Notes: generated from the letters alone by a model not told the origin. DNA of 64,000 nucleotides from Nonomuraea jiangxiensis (GCF_900099965.1 NZ_FNDJ01000024.1:1-64000), one strand, 5' to 3'; numbered from the stretch's first letter, positions 39,889 to 49,074 are shown. Made by a program: numbers and translations.

Positions 39889-40787
39889 TGGGCGCCGGGC
39901 ACGGCCACGGGCACGCCGCCGGCCGTCACCGCTGGCGCCTGGCGGTCTCGTTCGCCCTGATCGGCGCCTTCTTCGTGGTCGAGCTCGCCTTCGGTCTGCT
40001 CTCCGGCTCGCTGGCCCTGCTGTCCGATGCCGGGCACATGGCCGCCGACGTGGTCACCCTCGGTGCCGCGCTGGTCGCCACCAAGATCGCCACTCGCCCC
40101 GACACCACGGGACGCCGCAGCTACGGCTCCTACCGGGCGGAGGTGTTCGCCTCGCTGCTGGCCGTGGTGCTGATGCTCGGCGTCGCGGTCTACGTGGTCG
40201 CGGAGGCGATCGGCCGCATCGGCGGCCCCGCGGAGGTTTCCTCCGGGCCGATGCTCGTCGTCGGCGCCGTCGGCCTGGTCGTCAACCTCGTCGCGCTACT
40301 CCTGCTGCGCTCCGGCGCGCGTGAGAGCCTCAACGTCAAGGGCGCCTACCTGGAGGTCGTGGCCGACACCGCGGGCTCGGTCGGCGTCATCATCGCGGGC
40401 TGGCTCGTCGCCGCCACCGGTCAGGCGTACTGGGACACGTTCGTCGCGCTGGCCATCGGCGTCTTCGTCGCCGTGCGTGCCGTCTCGCTCGGCCGCCAGG
40501 TGTTCGCCGTGCTCGGCCAGCACGTCCCCGAGGGCATGGACGCCGCCGCGGTGGCGGCCGACCTGGCCGCCATCGACGGCGTCCGCGACGTGCACGATCT
40601 GCACCTGTGGACCCTGACCTCCGGCATGAACGTCGCGACCGCCCACCTCGTCACCGGCGACCAGAACGACCACCACGCCGTGCTCGATCAGGCCCGCGAG
40701 CTCCTCCGCCGGCGCCACGGGGTCGCCCACGCCACCTTGCAGGTCGAACCCGCCGACCACAACGGATGCGACGAACTCGGCTGGTGA
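39888..40787 (+). CDS. Cation diffusion facilitator (CzcD-like) efflux protein
   Basis: 299 residues. His-rich N-terminus (GAGHGHGHAAGRH), six membrane helices, and the transport-site motifs LLSDAGHMAADV (HxxxD-type) and YLEVVADTAGSVGV. C-terminal cytoplasmic domain with VRDVHDLHLWTLTSGMN. It exports divalent metal ions in exchange for protons. Coupled to the metal-sensing repressor; an intact, autoregulated metal-resistance unit. Confidence 0.95.
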   Translation: MGAGHGHGHAAGRHRWRLAVSFALIGAFFVVELAFGLLSGSLALLSDAGHMAADVVTLGAALVATKIATRPDTTGRRSYGSYRAEVFASLLAVVLMLGVAVYVVAEAIGRIGGPAEVSSGPMLVVGAVGLVVNLVALLLLRSGARESLNVKGAYLEVVADTAGSVGVIIAGWLVAATGQAYWDTFVALAIGVFVAVRAVSLGRQVFAVLGQHVPEGMDAAAVAADLAAIDGVRDVHDLHLWTLTSGMNVATAHLVTGDQNDHHAVLDQARELLRRRHGVAHATLQVEPADHNGCDELGW

Positions 40788-40815
40788 CCCCGCGCCGGTC
40801 GGCGGCCCGGCTCGG

Positions 40816-41946
40816 TCACCGCCAGAACCGCACCTCGGGGTAGTCCTCCGACGGGCCCTCCAGGAGCGGCGCGCGTCTGTCGCGCAGGTGCCGGTCCAGG
40901 AAGGCCGTGAGGTAGGCACGGGTGATGCGAAGAGCGCGCTCGCCGTCGATCTCGCCGACGGGGATGCCGAGCTGGGGCCCGAATGCCGCGAGATCGACGA
41001 ACGACACGTGCTCGGCGCCGTCCACGGTCAGCCAGCGTTTCCAGCCGGCGAGCCCGGCCCACGACCGCGGCCAGCTCTCGTCGGCGCCGGTCGGCTCGTG
41101 CCGCGGGTTGCCGATCATCATGAACGGCTTGGCCGGCCCGTTCGCCGGCAGCGCGGGGAAGAACGTGCCGTCCAGGTTGACGCCCGCGCGCACCCTGGGG
41201 TCGGCGAGCAGCAGGTGGGAGGTGCTGCTGCCGCCGATCGAGTGGCCGACGGCGGCGATCCTGGACCGGTCGACCAGCTCGCCCCAGGCGCCGCCGGTGA
41301 GCCGGTCGATGACGAAGCGCAGGTCGGCGACGCGGCCCGCGGTCACCCCTGCCCCGGTCCTGCCGGGGTGATCGCAGGCGAGGCAGGTCGTCGTCCGGCC
41401 GTCGGGGAAGGTGGTGCCGTACGACTCGTAGGTGTGCTCCACGCCGGCGACCAGGTAGCCCCGGCTGGCGAGATCCTCGGCCAGCGAGGTCAGCGTGGCC
41501 CGGGGGAACGAGCCGCCGGGTGACATGACGACCAGCGGAAGCCCGCCCTTCGCCGTACGGACCGGGGCGTTGAGGTGGGAGTGGACCTTCGTCCCGGCCA
41601 GCGTGTCCGGGGGGAGGTCCTCGGCCCCCGGGGTGCTCGCCAGGGCCAGCGCGGACTCCTGCGGCGTCAGGTACAGCGGGGCCCGGCCGACGGCCTTCCG
41701 CGCCGGATACCAGAGCGAGACCATGAGTTCCCGTCTGACCTCCGGCTTCCACGGGTCGGCGCGGCTGCCGTCCACGAGGTGCAGGGAACGCAGGCCCACC
41801 GGGAGGTCTCCGGTCGGGGCGGGGAGCGCGAGCTTCGGCTGCCGGAGGTGGGCCGGGCCGGTTGCCGCTTCCGCCGCCCCGGCCGTGCCGGCGGTGGTCA
41901 CGAGTAACGGCAGCATGAGGATCGCTGCGAGGAGTTTCTTCTTCAT
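40816..41946 (-). CDS. Secreted alpha/beta hydrolase, PAF-acetylhydrolase-like
   Basis: 376 residues. Signal peptide about 1-27 (KKKLLAAILMLPLLVTTAG, ending AEA/ATG). Hydrolase features: LPLVVMSPGGSFPR, then YLVAGVEHTYESYGTTFPDG, nucleophile GHSIGGSSTSH, acid near VNLDGTFFPAL, and His in GAEHVSFVDLAAFG. This is the pattern of bacterial platelet-activating-factor acetylhydrolase-like lipases and dienelactone-hydrolase relatives. It is convergent with the metal-efflux unit. Substrate unknown. Confidence 0.85.
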   Translation of the reverse strand: MKKKLLAAILMLPLLVTTAGTAGAAEAATGPAHLRQPKLALPAPTGDLPVGLRSLHLVDGSRADPWKPEVRRELMVSLWYPARKAVGRAPLYLTPQESALALASTPGAEDLPPDTLAGTKVHSHLNAPVRTAKGGLPLVVMSPGGSFPRATLTSLAEDLASRGYLVAGVEHTYESYGTTFPDGRTTTCLACDHPGRTGAGVTAGRVADLRFVIDRLTGGAWGELVDRSRIAAVGHSIGGSSTSHLLLADPRVRAGVNLDGTFFPALPANGPAKPFMMIGNPRHEPTGADESWPRSWAGLAGWKRWLTVDGAEHVSFVDLAAFGPQLGIPVGEIDGERALRITRAYLTAFLDRHLRDRRAPLLEGPSEDYPEVRFWR

Positions 41947-42022
41947 GGCGGCCAGTGTCGTCCCCGGCCCGCCTTGAAGACCCGACCCGATCGTCGATCG
42001 CCGCTTGCTACTTTCGTCGCAA

Positions 42023-42039
42023 GCCGCCTGTCGGGCGGC
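42023..42039 (-). terminator. Short hairpin after the Bell-like gene
   Basis: GCCGCC-TGTCG-GGCGGC, 10 bases past the minus-strand stop at 42049. A short stem without T-run; a weak terminator at most. Confidence 0.35.
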
Positions 42040-42048
42040 GCCGGTGGT

Positions 42049-42399
42049 TCACGGCACGTGGAAGGTGTTGGTCTGGGTGGTGTTGTCGCCTATCTGCACC
42101 CCCATCGCATGCGGGGCATTGACCTGATACTTCGCCGCGCGTGCGCCTTCCGCGTCCAGTAGCGTCATGACCTTCCGCGCCGCCGCCACCAGGGCCGGGT
42201 CGTCACCCGCCTGGACGCGTTCGAGTTCGGCGGTCAGCTCCTCCGGGTCGTCGCCGACCTCCCGCCCTCCGGGAAGACGTGCGCGGACCAGCGCTTTCAG
42301 GCCCTCGTAGGCGTCGGTCACCGCGGTGGTCACCACGCCCTGGGTGCCGGCTGCCGCACCCGCGACCAATGCCGCCACGATCAGCGTTACAGGTTCCAC
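42049..42399 (-). CDS. Bell-type candidate pore-forming effector with amyloid motif
   Basis: 116 residues from GTG 42399 (MEPVTLIVAALVAGAAAGTQ); TTG 42417 is in frame but does not fit the family start. The N-terminus is a hydrophobic Gly/Ala-rich helix, followed by VTDAYEGLKALVRARL and helical, acidic sequence. This resembles the Bell domains that stand in for fungal HeLo/HELL pore formers. The C-terminal tail GVQIGDNTTQTNTF (residues 100-113) matches the pattern G-V-x-I-G-D-x-x-T-Q-x-N-x-[F/Y], also found at the N-terminus of the divergent STAND protein. Predicted role: membrane-killing effector switched by amyloid templating. Family membership is by recall, not search. Confidence 0.75.
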   Translation of the reverse strand: MEPVTLIVAALVAGAAAGTQGVVTTAVTDAYEGLKALVRARLPGGREVGDDPEELTAELERVQAGDDPALVAAARKVMTLLDAEGARAAKYQVNAPHAMGVQIGDNTTQTNTFHVP

Positions 42400-42477
42400 G
42401 CCATCAGCGTCACCCAAGGGCCCGACCTTCGTCCAGCCTTATGGCTTTCGATCAGTTTCCGGGTCGACAATGCGCGT

Positions 42478-45400
42478 ATGAGCGAGGGCGGTGACCCGAT
42501 CGACGCGCGTGGCGCCTTCGGCGTGTTGATCGGTGATCACGGCACGCAGATCAACTACTACTACGGCAGGACCGCGACCGATGGCGTGGCCCCGCCGCCC
42601 CTGGTCACCGTGTCGGGGGAGATCGAGTCTCCGTACCGGGGACTGGCCGCCTTCGAGGAGCGGGACGCGGCGTTCTACTGCGGCCGGGAGATCGCCGTCG
42701 ACCAGGTGCTCGAACGGATGTCGCGGCTTCTGACCGACCATGGCCTGCTCGTGGTGTCGGGGGCGTCGGGCGCGGGCAAGTCGTCCCTGCTGCGGGCGGG
42801 GGTCCTGCCGCGCATTAGGGGTGCGGGGCTCGCGGAGGCGCCGGAGGCCAGGGACTGGCCGTGCCTGGTGTTCACGCCCGGCCCGGCTCCGCTGGACGAG
42901 CTGGCCGTACGGACGGCGGCCCTGGCGGGAATCGACGCGATCTCCGTACGGACGTCGCTGGAGGCCGGCCCTGCCGCGTTCGCGCTCACCGCCCGCCAGG
43001 CTGCGCTGCGGCAGTCCGCGGGCCGGTTGCTCCTGGTCGTGGACCAGTTCGAGCAGCTTTTCACCAGATGCCCCGATCCGCGGGAGCAACGCGCGTTCAT
43101 CTCCGCCCTGCACGCCGCCGCCACGCTGGGGCACGACGTGCGGCAGATCCCGGCGGCGCTGGTCGTGCTGGTGGTGCGGGCCGACTTCGAGGCACGCTGC
43201 GCCGACCATCCCCCTCTGACGGACGCGGTCCAGAACCGCTATCTGGTGACGGCGATGACGCGGCGGCAACTGCGCACGGCCATCACCGAACCGGCGGCCA
43301 GGGCCGGCTCCGGCGTCGATGAGGCGCTGGTGGAGATCCTGCTGAAGGAGGTGCGCGGGGCGGGTTCGCTGCCGCTGCTGTCGCACGCGCTGGATCAGGC
43401 GTGGCGACGGAAGGCCGGAGAGCGGCTGACAGTCGCGGACTACGAGCGGACCGGCGGCATCGAGGGCGCCATCGCCGCGAGCGCGCAGAACGCCTACGAA
43501 CGGCTGACCCGGGAGCAGCGCGACGCCGCCCGCGAGGTGTTCACCCGGTTGTCGGCCGTCGGCGACGACAGCACGGACATCGCGCGCCGCGCCGAGCAGG
43601 CCGAGTTGTTCGCCGGCAAGGGCGCGTCGCAGTCCCGGGACATCAGCGCGGTCCTGGAGTCCTTCGCCTCCGAACGGCTCCTGACCCTCGCCGCCGACAC
43701 GGTGGAGCTCAGCCACGAAGTCCTGCTGAACGCCTGGCCGCTGCTGCGTGACGAATGGCTCGCCGAGACTCGTACCGACCGGCTCGCCCGCACCCGGTTG
43801 CAGGTGAGGGCGGCTGAGTGGGTGGGCGACAACCGCGACCCGTCCTACCTCTACCGCGGCAACCTCCTGCAGGCCGCCCTGAACGCGGCCGCGCGTACCG
43901 CCGAGGCCCCGGAGCGTCATCTCTCACTCAGCCGGGACGAACAGGATTTCCTGCTCGCCAGCCGGCGAGCCCACCGGCGGAGCGTACGCCGGCGGCGGGC
44001 CTTCGTCGCCTTCCTGATGGCCTTGATCATGGTTCTGGGCGTGGTCACCGTCGTGGCCTACCGGGCCGGCGACGAGGCGTTCCGTCAGCGGGACACCGCG
44101 GCCTCGAACCAGGTCGCCGTCCAGAGCGCGGACGTCGACGATCCCACGCTGGCCAGGTTGCAAAGCGTCGCGGCCTGGCGGATCAACCCCTCACCGCAGA
44201 GCCGCTACGCCATGAAGGTCGCGGCCGCCCGCGACGACATCGCCACGCTCACCGGGCATGACGACTGGGTCCTCGGGGTCACGTTCACCCCTGACGGCCG
44301 GACGCTGGCGAGCGTGGGCGACGACAACACGCTCCGGCTGTGGGACGTGGCCGCACGCCGGCAGATCGGCGACCCTCTCACCGTCGGCACCGGACCCGTC
44401 CTGACGGTGGCGATCTCGCACGACGGCAGGACGCTCGCCACCGGAGGCACGGACGACGCGATACACCTGTGGAGCGTCGCCGGCCACCGCCACGTCGCGG
44501 CGCTCAAGGCGGGTGCCGAGGTCGTGGGGTCGGTGGCGTTCTCTCCCGACGGCAAAATGCTGGCCAACTCCAACGGCGACGGCTCGGTACGGTTGTGGAA
44601 TCTGGCCACCCGCCGGCAGGTCGCCACACTCAGAGGGCATCCTGGCCACACCGGCTCCGTCGAGGTGGCGTTCTCCCCCGACGGCCGGACCCTGGTCACC
44701 GCCGCCAAGACCGTGCAGTTCTGGGACGCCGCCACGTACCGCAAGCTCGGCGGCCCTCTCACCGGCCACACCGACCAGGTGAGCGCTGTCAAGTTCGCCC
44801 CCGACGGCAAGACGCTCGCGACCGCGGGTGAGACGGTACGGCTGTGGGACACCACCCGGCGACGGAAGCTCGGCACGCTGCCCACCGGCGAGGACACCTA
44901 CATCACCTCGGTCAGCTTCACCTGGGACGGCAGCCTGCTGGCCAGCGGCGACAGCGACGGGGCGGCCCGGCTGTGGGACATCGCGGCACGCCATCAGGTC
45001 GGCGCCACCTTCAGCAGCACGCATGTCGGGGCGCTGGACTTCGCGCCGGACGGGAAGACCCTGGCCACCGCGGGCCACAGCCCGGCCATCCGCCTCTGGA
45101 ACACCGCCCGCGCGGTCGGCACCCCGATCAGGGGCCACACCGGTTCGGTCAACGCCGTCGTGTACTCCCCCGACGGCAGAACGATCGTCACCGCCGGAAA
45201 CGACAGGACGCTGCGGTTCTGGGACGCCAGGACGCGCAGGCGGATCGGCAGGCCGCTCACCGGCCACACCGGCCCGATCATCGGCGCGGCCTACTCCCCT
45301 GACGGTTCCCTGGTGGCCACCACCAGCGGCGACGGCACACTACGGCTGTGGGACACCCGCACCCGCAAGCAGCAGGACAAGATCGCCACTGAGCGGAAGG

Positions 45401-46146
45401 TGTACGTCTCGACGGCCTTCTCCCCGGACGGAACGACACTCGCCATCGCGGGTGAAACGGGTCCCGTGCGTCTCTGGCGCCTCGGCCAGAAGGACTCCAC
45501 CCCGATACCCGGGGCCGACAATCCGAACTACCTCGCCCCGATGAGCGGCGTCGCCTCGGGCCCGACGAGCCTCTGGGTGGCGTTCTCGCCGGACGGCCGC
45601 GCCCTGGCCGCCGCCCACGGCGATGAGGTACGGCTCTGGGACCTCACCACCCACCAGCAGATCGGCCGGCCCTTCGGCCACTCGGGCCTGCTCACGGCGA
45701 TGGCGTTCGCACCGGATGGCACGAAGCTGGCCACCGGGAGCAAGGACGAGACGGCCCGGCTGTGGGACGTCGCCGGCCACAACCTGATCGGCACTCCCCT
45801 CACCCGTCACACGGGCGCGGTGGACGCCGTGGTGTTCTCCCCCAGCGGTGACACCCTGGCCACCCTCGCCGGGGACGGCGTGCGCCTGTGGGACGTCGCC
45901 ACCCGGCAGCAGATCGGAACACCGATCGCCGACGCCGCCGAGGCGATCACCATGCTGGCGTTCTCCCCTGACGGCAGGACACTGGCCGGGGCGAGCGCGC
46001 ACGGGCACGTACGGCTGTGGACGCTGGACCACCTCGTGGACGATCTGCCCCGCCGCCTCTGCGCCGAAGCCGGGCGCACCCTCACGAGCGCCGAATGGGC
46101 ACAGTACGTACCCCCGGGTCCCGCGTTCCGGGAGATCTGCCCATAG
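42478..46146 (+). CDS. STAND NTPase-WD40 receptor with N-terminal amyloid motif (NLR-like)
   Basis: 1,222 residues. Residues 14-30 (FGVLIGDHGTQINYYYG) match the effector's tail motif. nSTAND1 start SPYRGLAAFEERDAAFYCG near 50-70; Walker A SGASGAGKSSLLRAG at about 96-110; Walker B LLLVVDQFEQLF near 184-195; helical STAND region to about 500. One membrane helix (FVAFLMALIMVLGVVTVVAY, about 509-530) after a run of Arg, so the NTPase is inside and the rest probably outside. Then 14 WD40 repeats (PDGRTLA...LWD pattern), enough for two seven-bladed propellers. Proposed role: sensor that on ligand binding oligomerises and seeds the effector's amyloid tail. Confidence 0.85.
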   Translation: MSEGGDPIDARGAFGVLIGDHGTQINYYYGRTATDGVAPPPLVTVSGEIESPYRGLAAFEERDAAFYCGREIAVDQVLERMSRLLTDHGLLVVSGASGAGKSSLLRAGVLPRIRGAGLAEAPEARDWPCLVFTPGPAPLDELAVRTAALAGIDAISVRTSLEAGPAAFALTARQAALRQSAGRLLLVVDQFEQLFTRCPDPREQRAFISALHAAATLGHDVRQIPAALVVLVVRADFEARCADHPPLTDAVQNRYLVTAMTRRQLRTAITEPAARAGSGVDEALVEILLKEVRGAGSLPLLSHALDQAWRRKAGERLTVADYERTGGIEGAIAASAQNAYERLTREQRDAAREVFTRLSAVGDDSTDIARRAEQAELFAGKGASQSRDISAVLESFASERLLTLAADTVELSHEVLLNAWPLLRDEWLAETRTDRLARTRLQVRAAEWVGDNRDPSYLYRGNLLQAALNAAARTAEAPERHLSLSRDEQDFLLASRRAHRRSVRRRRAFVAFLMALIMVLGVVTVVAYRAGDEAFRQRDTAASNQVAVQSADVDDPTLARLQSVAAWRINPSPQSRYAMKVAAARDDIATLTGHDDWVLGVTFTPDGRTLASVGDDNTLRLWDVAARRQIGDPLTVGTGPVLTVAISHDGRTLATGGTDDAIHLWSVAGHRHVAALKAGAEVVGSVAFSPDGKMLANSNGDGSVRLWNLATRRQVATLRGHPGHTGSVEVAFSPDGRTLVTAAKTVQFWDAATYRKLGGPLTGHTDQVSAVKFAPDGKTLATAGETVRLWDTTRRRKLGTLPTGEDTYITSVSFTWDGSLLASGDSDGAARLWDIAARHQVGATFSSTHVGALDFAPDGKTLATAGHSPAIRLWNTARAVGTPIRGHTGSVNAVVYSPDGRTIVTAGNDRTLRFWDARTRRRIGRPLTGHTGPIIGAAYSPDGSLVATTSGDGTLRLWDTRTRKQQDKIATERKVYVSTAFSPDGTTLAIAGETGPVRLWRLGQKDSTPIPGADNPNYLAPMSGVASGPTSLWVAFSPDGRALAAAHGDEVRLWDLTTHQQIGRPFGHSGLLTAMAFAPDGTKLATGSKDETARLWDVAGHNLIGTPLTRHTGAVDAVVFSPSGDTLATLAGDGVRLWDVATRQQIGTPIADAAEAITMLAFSPDGRTLAGASAHGHVRLWTLDHLVDDLPRRLCAEAGRTLTSAEWAQYVPPGPAFREICP

Positions 46147-46186
46147 GCCGGGCTCGGAGCGCCGGTGGCCCCGGCGACGCCCTTCG

Positions 46187-47038
46187 TCACAGTTCGGTGC
46201 CTGCCAGGTGGATGACCGCGATGTCGTCGTGCCGCTTCGCGCGCGGCCACCGCTCCCCCTCGGGGTCCTGCGCTTCGGCCTCCCGCACCTGGTCGAAGAG
46301 CCGCCAGGGCGAGGCCGAGCCGAGGATGTCGAGAAGGCCGGTCCACGAGCCGAGCCCGAACTCCACGAACCGCGTCGCCCCGTCCGACAACAGCGCGACG
46401 CGCCGCGTCTCCGTGGCCGGCAGGGTGCCGGTCAGCGCCTCGTGGGCGGCCTCGGGGACGGTGCCGGCGCAGGGGTAGCCGTCGGGTTTGTTCCGCATAC
46501 GCCGCTGGTGCTCGACGAATCGGATGCGCGCGGCCTGGTGCTCGGTCGTGCCCGTCGGTAAGGCCGCCATGGCCTTCCACAGGTCGGTGCCCACCTGGTC
46601 GATGCGCCGATCCGAGACGGTGACGATCTCGCCGTCGACGTCGGCGACGACGGTGGAGTCGCCGAGCACCAGGTATTCGACCGTGCCGGCCTGGCGCCTG
46701 ACCATGACCACCGTGCTGGACGGTGTACCGGGGTGGTCAAGGTCACAGGGGTGGGCGCGGTGCTCGGCGGCGACCGTGGCGATGGCCCGGGACAGGGCGA
46801 GGTCCAGCCCGATCAGCGGGTCGCGCATGTGCGCCATGGCGGCGTCGGCCAGCATGGCGACGTACCAGGGTGTGCCGTGGTGGCAGCCGGTCGGCAGTTC
46901 GGCCGGCCCACCGGCGCCGTCGAGCAGGACGGCCCGGGTGAGCGTGCCGCCGGCGGCGGCCACCTGATCCTCGTTGAGCTTGTCGTCGCGGCCGGGGCGG
47001 GTGGCGAGGTACAAGCGCGCTCCTTCGGTGCGTCGCAC
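46187..47038 (-). CDS. PP2C-like protein phosphatase
   Basis: 283 residues, GTG 47038. PP2C elements: KLNEDQ, VLLDGAGG (metal Asp), TVVMVRRQAGTVEYLVLGDS, VALLSDGATRF and RHDDIAVIHL. It lacks membrane or sensor domains and is cytosolic. It should remove phosphate from Ser/Thr proteins. It is convergent to the STAND receptor gene; nothing shows that it belongs to that system. Some motifs deviate (DGAGG for DGMGG), so activity is likely but not certain. Confidence 0.8.
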   Translation of the reverse strand: MRRTEGARLYLATRPGRDDKLNEDQVAAAGGTLTRAVLLDGAGGPAELPTGCHHGTPWYVAMLADAAMAHMRDPLIGLDLALSRAIATVAAEHRAHPCDLDHPGTPSSTVVMVRRQAGTVEYLVLGDSTVVADVDGEIVTVSDRRIDQVGTDLWKAMAALPTGTTEHQAARIRFVEHQRRMRNKPDGYPCAGTVPEAAHEALTGTLPATETRRVALLSDGATRFVEFGLGSWTGLLDILGSASPWRLFDQVREAEAQDPEGERWPRAKRHDDIAVIHLAGTEL

Positions 47039-47238
47039 GGATGGCTACCTGCTGACCCGAGTATGACCTCGACCAGCCGCACGGAGTGCCAGGCCCAGGA
47101 ACGCACATGGACGTCCCCGGCCGCTTCCCCACGGCCCGGGACGTCCTTTCGGGGAACGGGGCAATCGGTCCCCGCACCATTACTACCCGCCATAGCCCGA
47201 TATATACGCTTTTGTCCGTTTTTGCGAGCCTGTCATTC

Positions 47239-47769
47239 CTATATGCCGACTTTGTCCGCGCGGTCGTTCCAACCGCTCTTCGCGAGGTTGCTGACGTACT
47301 GCCAGGTCCCGAGCATGTACCGCGGATCCGGCCGCCCGGCCTTCTGATCGATGAGGTAGAAGGCGCCATGACCCGGGGATCGGTTGTTGAAGGCCGAGGA
47401 AGCCTGGTCGCGGAAACTGTACTTGCTGAGGGAATGTGTTCCCTTGTCCTTGAACTGGAGGCGGCGGCCCTGGAAGTTCGCGCCCTGCCAGATGCACCCG
47501 TAGCCGTCCGGGCAGTCGCGATAATCTCCCGTCGAGCCACGGGACAGCCCGCTCGTCCGCCGGTACTCGGCTTCGCTGGCGAAGCACGTCACCTGTGAGG
47601 CCGACTCCACCGAGCACACCTGCGCGGTGGCCCACACCCGGGACATGTCGATCGTACGGCCCTGGAAGGTGACGGTCTGGGTGGCGGTCTGGGCCTGGAC
47701 CGCGGGGGTGGCGGTAAGAGTCACGCCGCCGACGACGGCGACCGCGATGGTCGCGAGCCTGCGAATCAT
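47239..47769 (-). CDS. Secreted I36-type (peptidase-inhibitor-like) protein, second copy
   Basis: 176 residues from ATG 47769 (MIRRLATIAVAVVGGVTLT). Signal peptide about 1-26, cleavage VQA-QT. Mature part has four cysteines; the motif DCPDGYGCIWQGANFQGRRL is the I36/SMPI-like crystallin signature. Related to the protein at 19001-19513 mainly in this motif. Both genes share an almost identical promoter block, so they are probably induced together. Target unknown. Confidence 0.8.
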   Translation of the reverse strand: MIRRLATIAVAVVGGVTLTATPAVQAQTATQTVTFQGRTIDMSRVWATAQVCSVESASQVTCFASEAEYRRTSGLSRGSTGDYRDCPDGYGCIWQGANFQGRRLQFKDKGTHSLSKYSFRDQASSAFNNRSPGHGAFYLIDQKAGRPDPRYMLGTWQYVSNLAKSGWNDRADKVGI

Positions 47770-47809
47770 TGGTGGATCTCCCTCGTACGAGTAGTGCTTT
47801 CGATCGGTC

Positions 47810-47863
47810 GGGAGAAATGTAGGCAGCGCGGTGTTGAGCATTTGTTGAGCCCCTGTTGAGCCC
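47810..47863 (-). promoter_or_regulatory. Promoter with three CTCAACA repeats, copy 2
   Basis: On the minus strand CTCAACA occurs at 47854-47860, 47843-47849 and 47832-47838, 11 bases apart. It is followed 10 bases on by TACATT (47821-47816). The segment after the third repeat, CTCAACACCGCGCTGCCTA, is identical to that at 18933-18951. The matching block spans about 50 bp. Confidence 0.65.
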
Positions 47864-47886
47864 GGGGAGAAGGGTGAGCAGGGCGT

Positions 47887-49074
47887 TCAGTCGCGCAGCA
47901 GGACCAGCGGCACCGGCCGGCCGGGCTCCACGCCGGGCGGGATCGCCGCCAGCGCGTCACCGAGGACCGCGCCGTTGAGGAACGCCGGACGGTCTCCGCC
48001 GACGGGCCGCACGCCGGGGCCGTCCCAGACGACCGGAACGATACGGGTGCGGTCGGATGCCGCCGCCACCGGCGTGATCAGCGGAGCCTGTGGCAGGCGG
48101 CCGAGAGGCCGGCGGGACAGCCCGGCGAGCAGCGGGCCGAGCAGCGTGTACGCGGCGGTCAGCGCGGCGAACGGGTTGCCGGGAAGGCCGACGACGTAGG
48201 GCCCGCCGCGCGGCCGGGCGAGGAGCTGGGGGTGGCCCGGCCGGCACGCGACCCCGTCGACGATCCACCGGGCGTCGCATTCGGAGAGCAGGCGGCGCAG
48301 CCCGTCGGTGGTGCCGACCGACGTCGATCCGGTGACCACGACGACCTCGGCGTCCCCGGCCGCCTCCACCGCCTTGCCCAGCACGGTGTCGGGCCGGTCG
48401 GGCACATGGACGAGGCCATCGAGGCGACCGCCGAGCTCCGCGACCAGTGAGGGCAACAACGGGCCCAGGGCGTCCCGGACGCGGCCCGGCCCGGGGCGGC
48501 CGTCATGGACCAGCTCATCCCCGGTGACGATCCCCCGTACGGTCGGCGTGCGACGGACCAGCAGCTCGTCATATCCGCAGGAGGCGGCCAGGCCGAGGAG
48601 CGCCGGGCGTGCCCGGGTGCCCGCGGGTGCCAGCAGCGAACCGGGGGACGCGTCCTCTCCCGCGTACCGGATGTGCTTGCCGCTCGGCAGCTCGGGACCG
48701 GCCACCTCGCCGTCGCCGGGAACGGCCGACTCGACCGGGAGCACCGCCCGCGCCCCGGGAGGAACGACGGCCCCGGTCGAGATCTCCACGGCCTGACCGT
48801 CCTCCAGCCGCCCAGCCGCCCATGACCGGCCGGGGCGGGCACTGCCGACGATCACCCACGGGCCGGCACCCGCGACGGCGAACCCGTCCATCGCCGACGT
48901 GTCGAAAGCCGGCAGAGGCGTCGAAGCGACGAGATCCTCGGCGAGCACCAGGCCGGCCGCCCGGCCGAGCGCCACGCGCACGGGTGGTCCCGGCTCGGCC
49001 GCCGCGTGCGCGTATTCCCTGGCCGTGGCCCAGGCGACGTCGCGACGTGTCTCCCGATCCCCGGCCATGACCAT
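47887..49074 (-). CDS. MoeA-like molybdopterin molybdenumtransferase
   Basis: 395 residues from ATG 49074 (MVMAGDRETRRDVAWATA); ATG 49068 is also possible. MoeA features: VLAEDLVASTPLPAFDTSAMDGFAV, EISTGAVVPPGARAVLPVE, VVVVTGSTSVGTTDG, VVGLPGNPFAALTAAY. It inserts molybdate into molybdopterin to make the active cofactor. VRGIVTGDELV stands where SxGDEL is usual. The gene stands alone. The formate dehydrogenase in this window is the NAD type without molybdenum, so it is not the client. Confidence 0.88.
   Translation of the reverse strand: MVMAGDRETRRDVAWATAREYAHAAAEPGPPVRVALGRAAGLVLAEDLVASTPLPAFDTSAMDGFAVAGAGPWVIVGSARPGRSWAAGRLEDGQAVEISTGAVVPPGARAVLPVESAVPGDGEVAGPELPSGKHIRYAGEDASPGSLLAPAGTRARPALLGLAASCGYDELLVRRTPTVRGIVTGDELVHDGRPGPGRVRDALGPLLPSLVAELGGRLDGLVHVPDRPDTVLGKAVEAAGDAEVVVVTGSTSVGTTDGLRRLLSECDARWIVDGVACRPGHPQLLARPRGGPYVVGLPGNPFAALTAAYTLLGPLLAGLSRRPLGRLPQAPLITPVAAASDRTRIVPVVWDGPGVRPVGGDRPAFLNGAVLGDALAAIPPGVEPGRPVPLVLLRD

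Noticed and set aside
46187..47038. PP2C-like phosphatase as a third part of the NLR/amyloid system
   Set aside because: It is convergent with the receptor gene and has no amyloid motif; adjacency alone is too weak.
47887..49074. MoeA-like protein serving the formate dehydrogenase in this window
   Set aside because: That dehydrogenase is the metal-free NAD type and needs no molybdenum cofactor.
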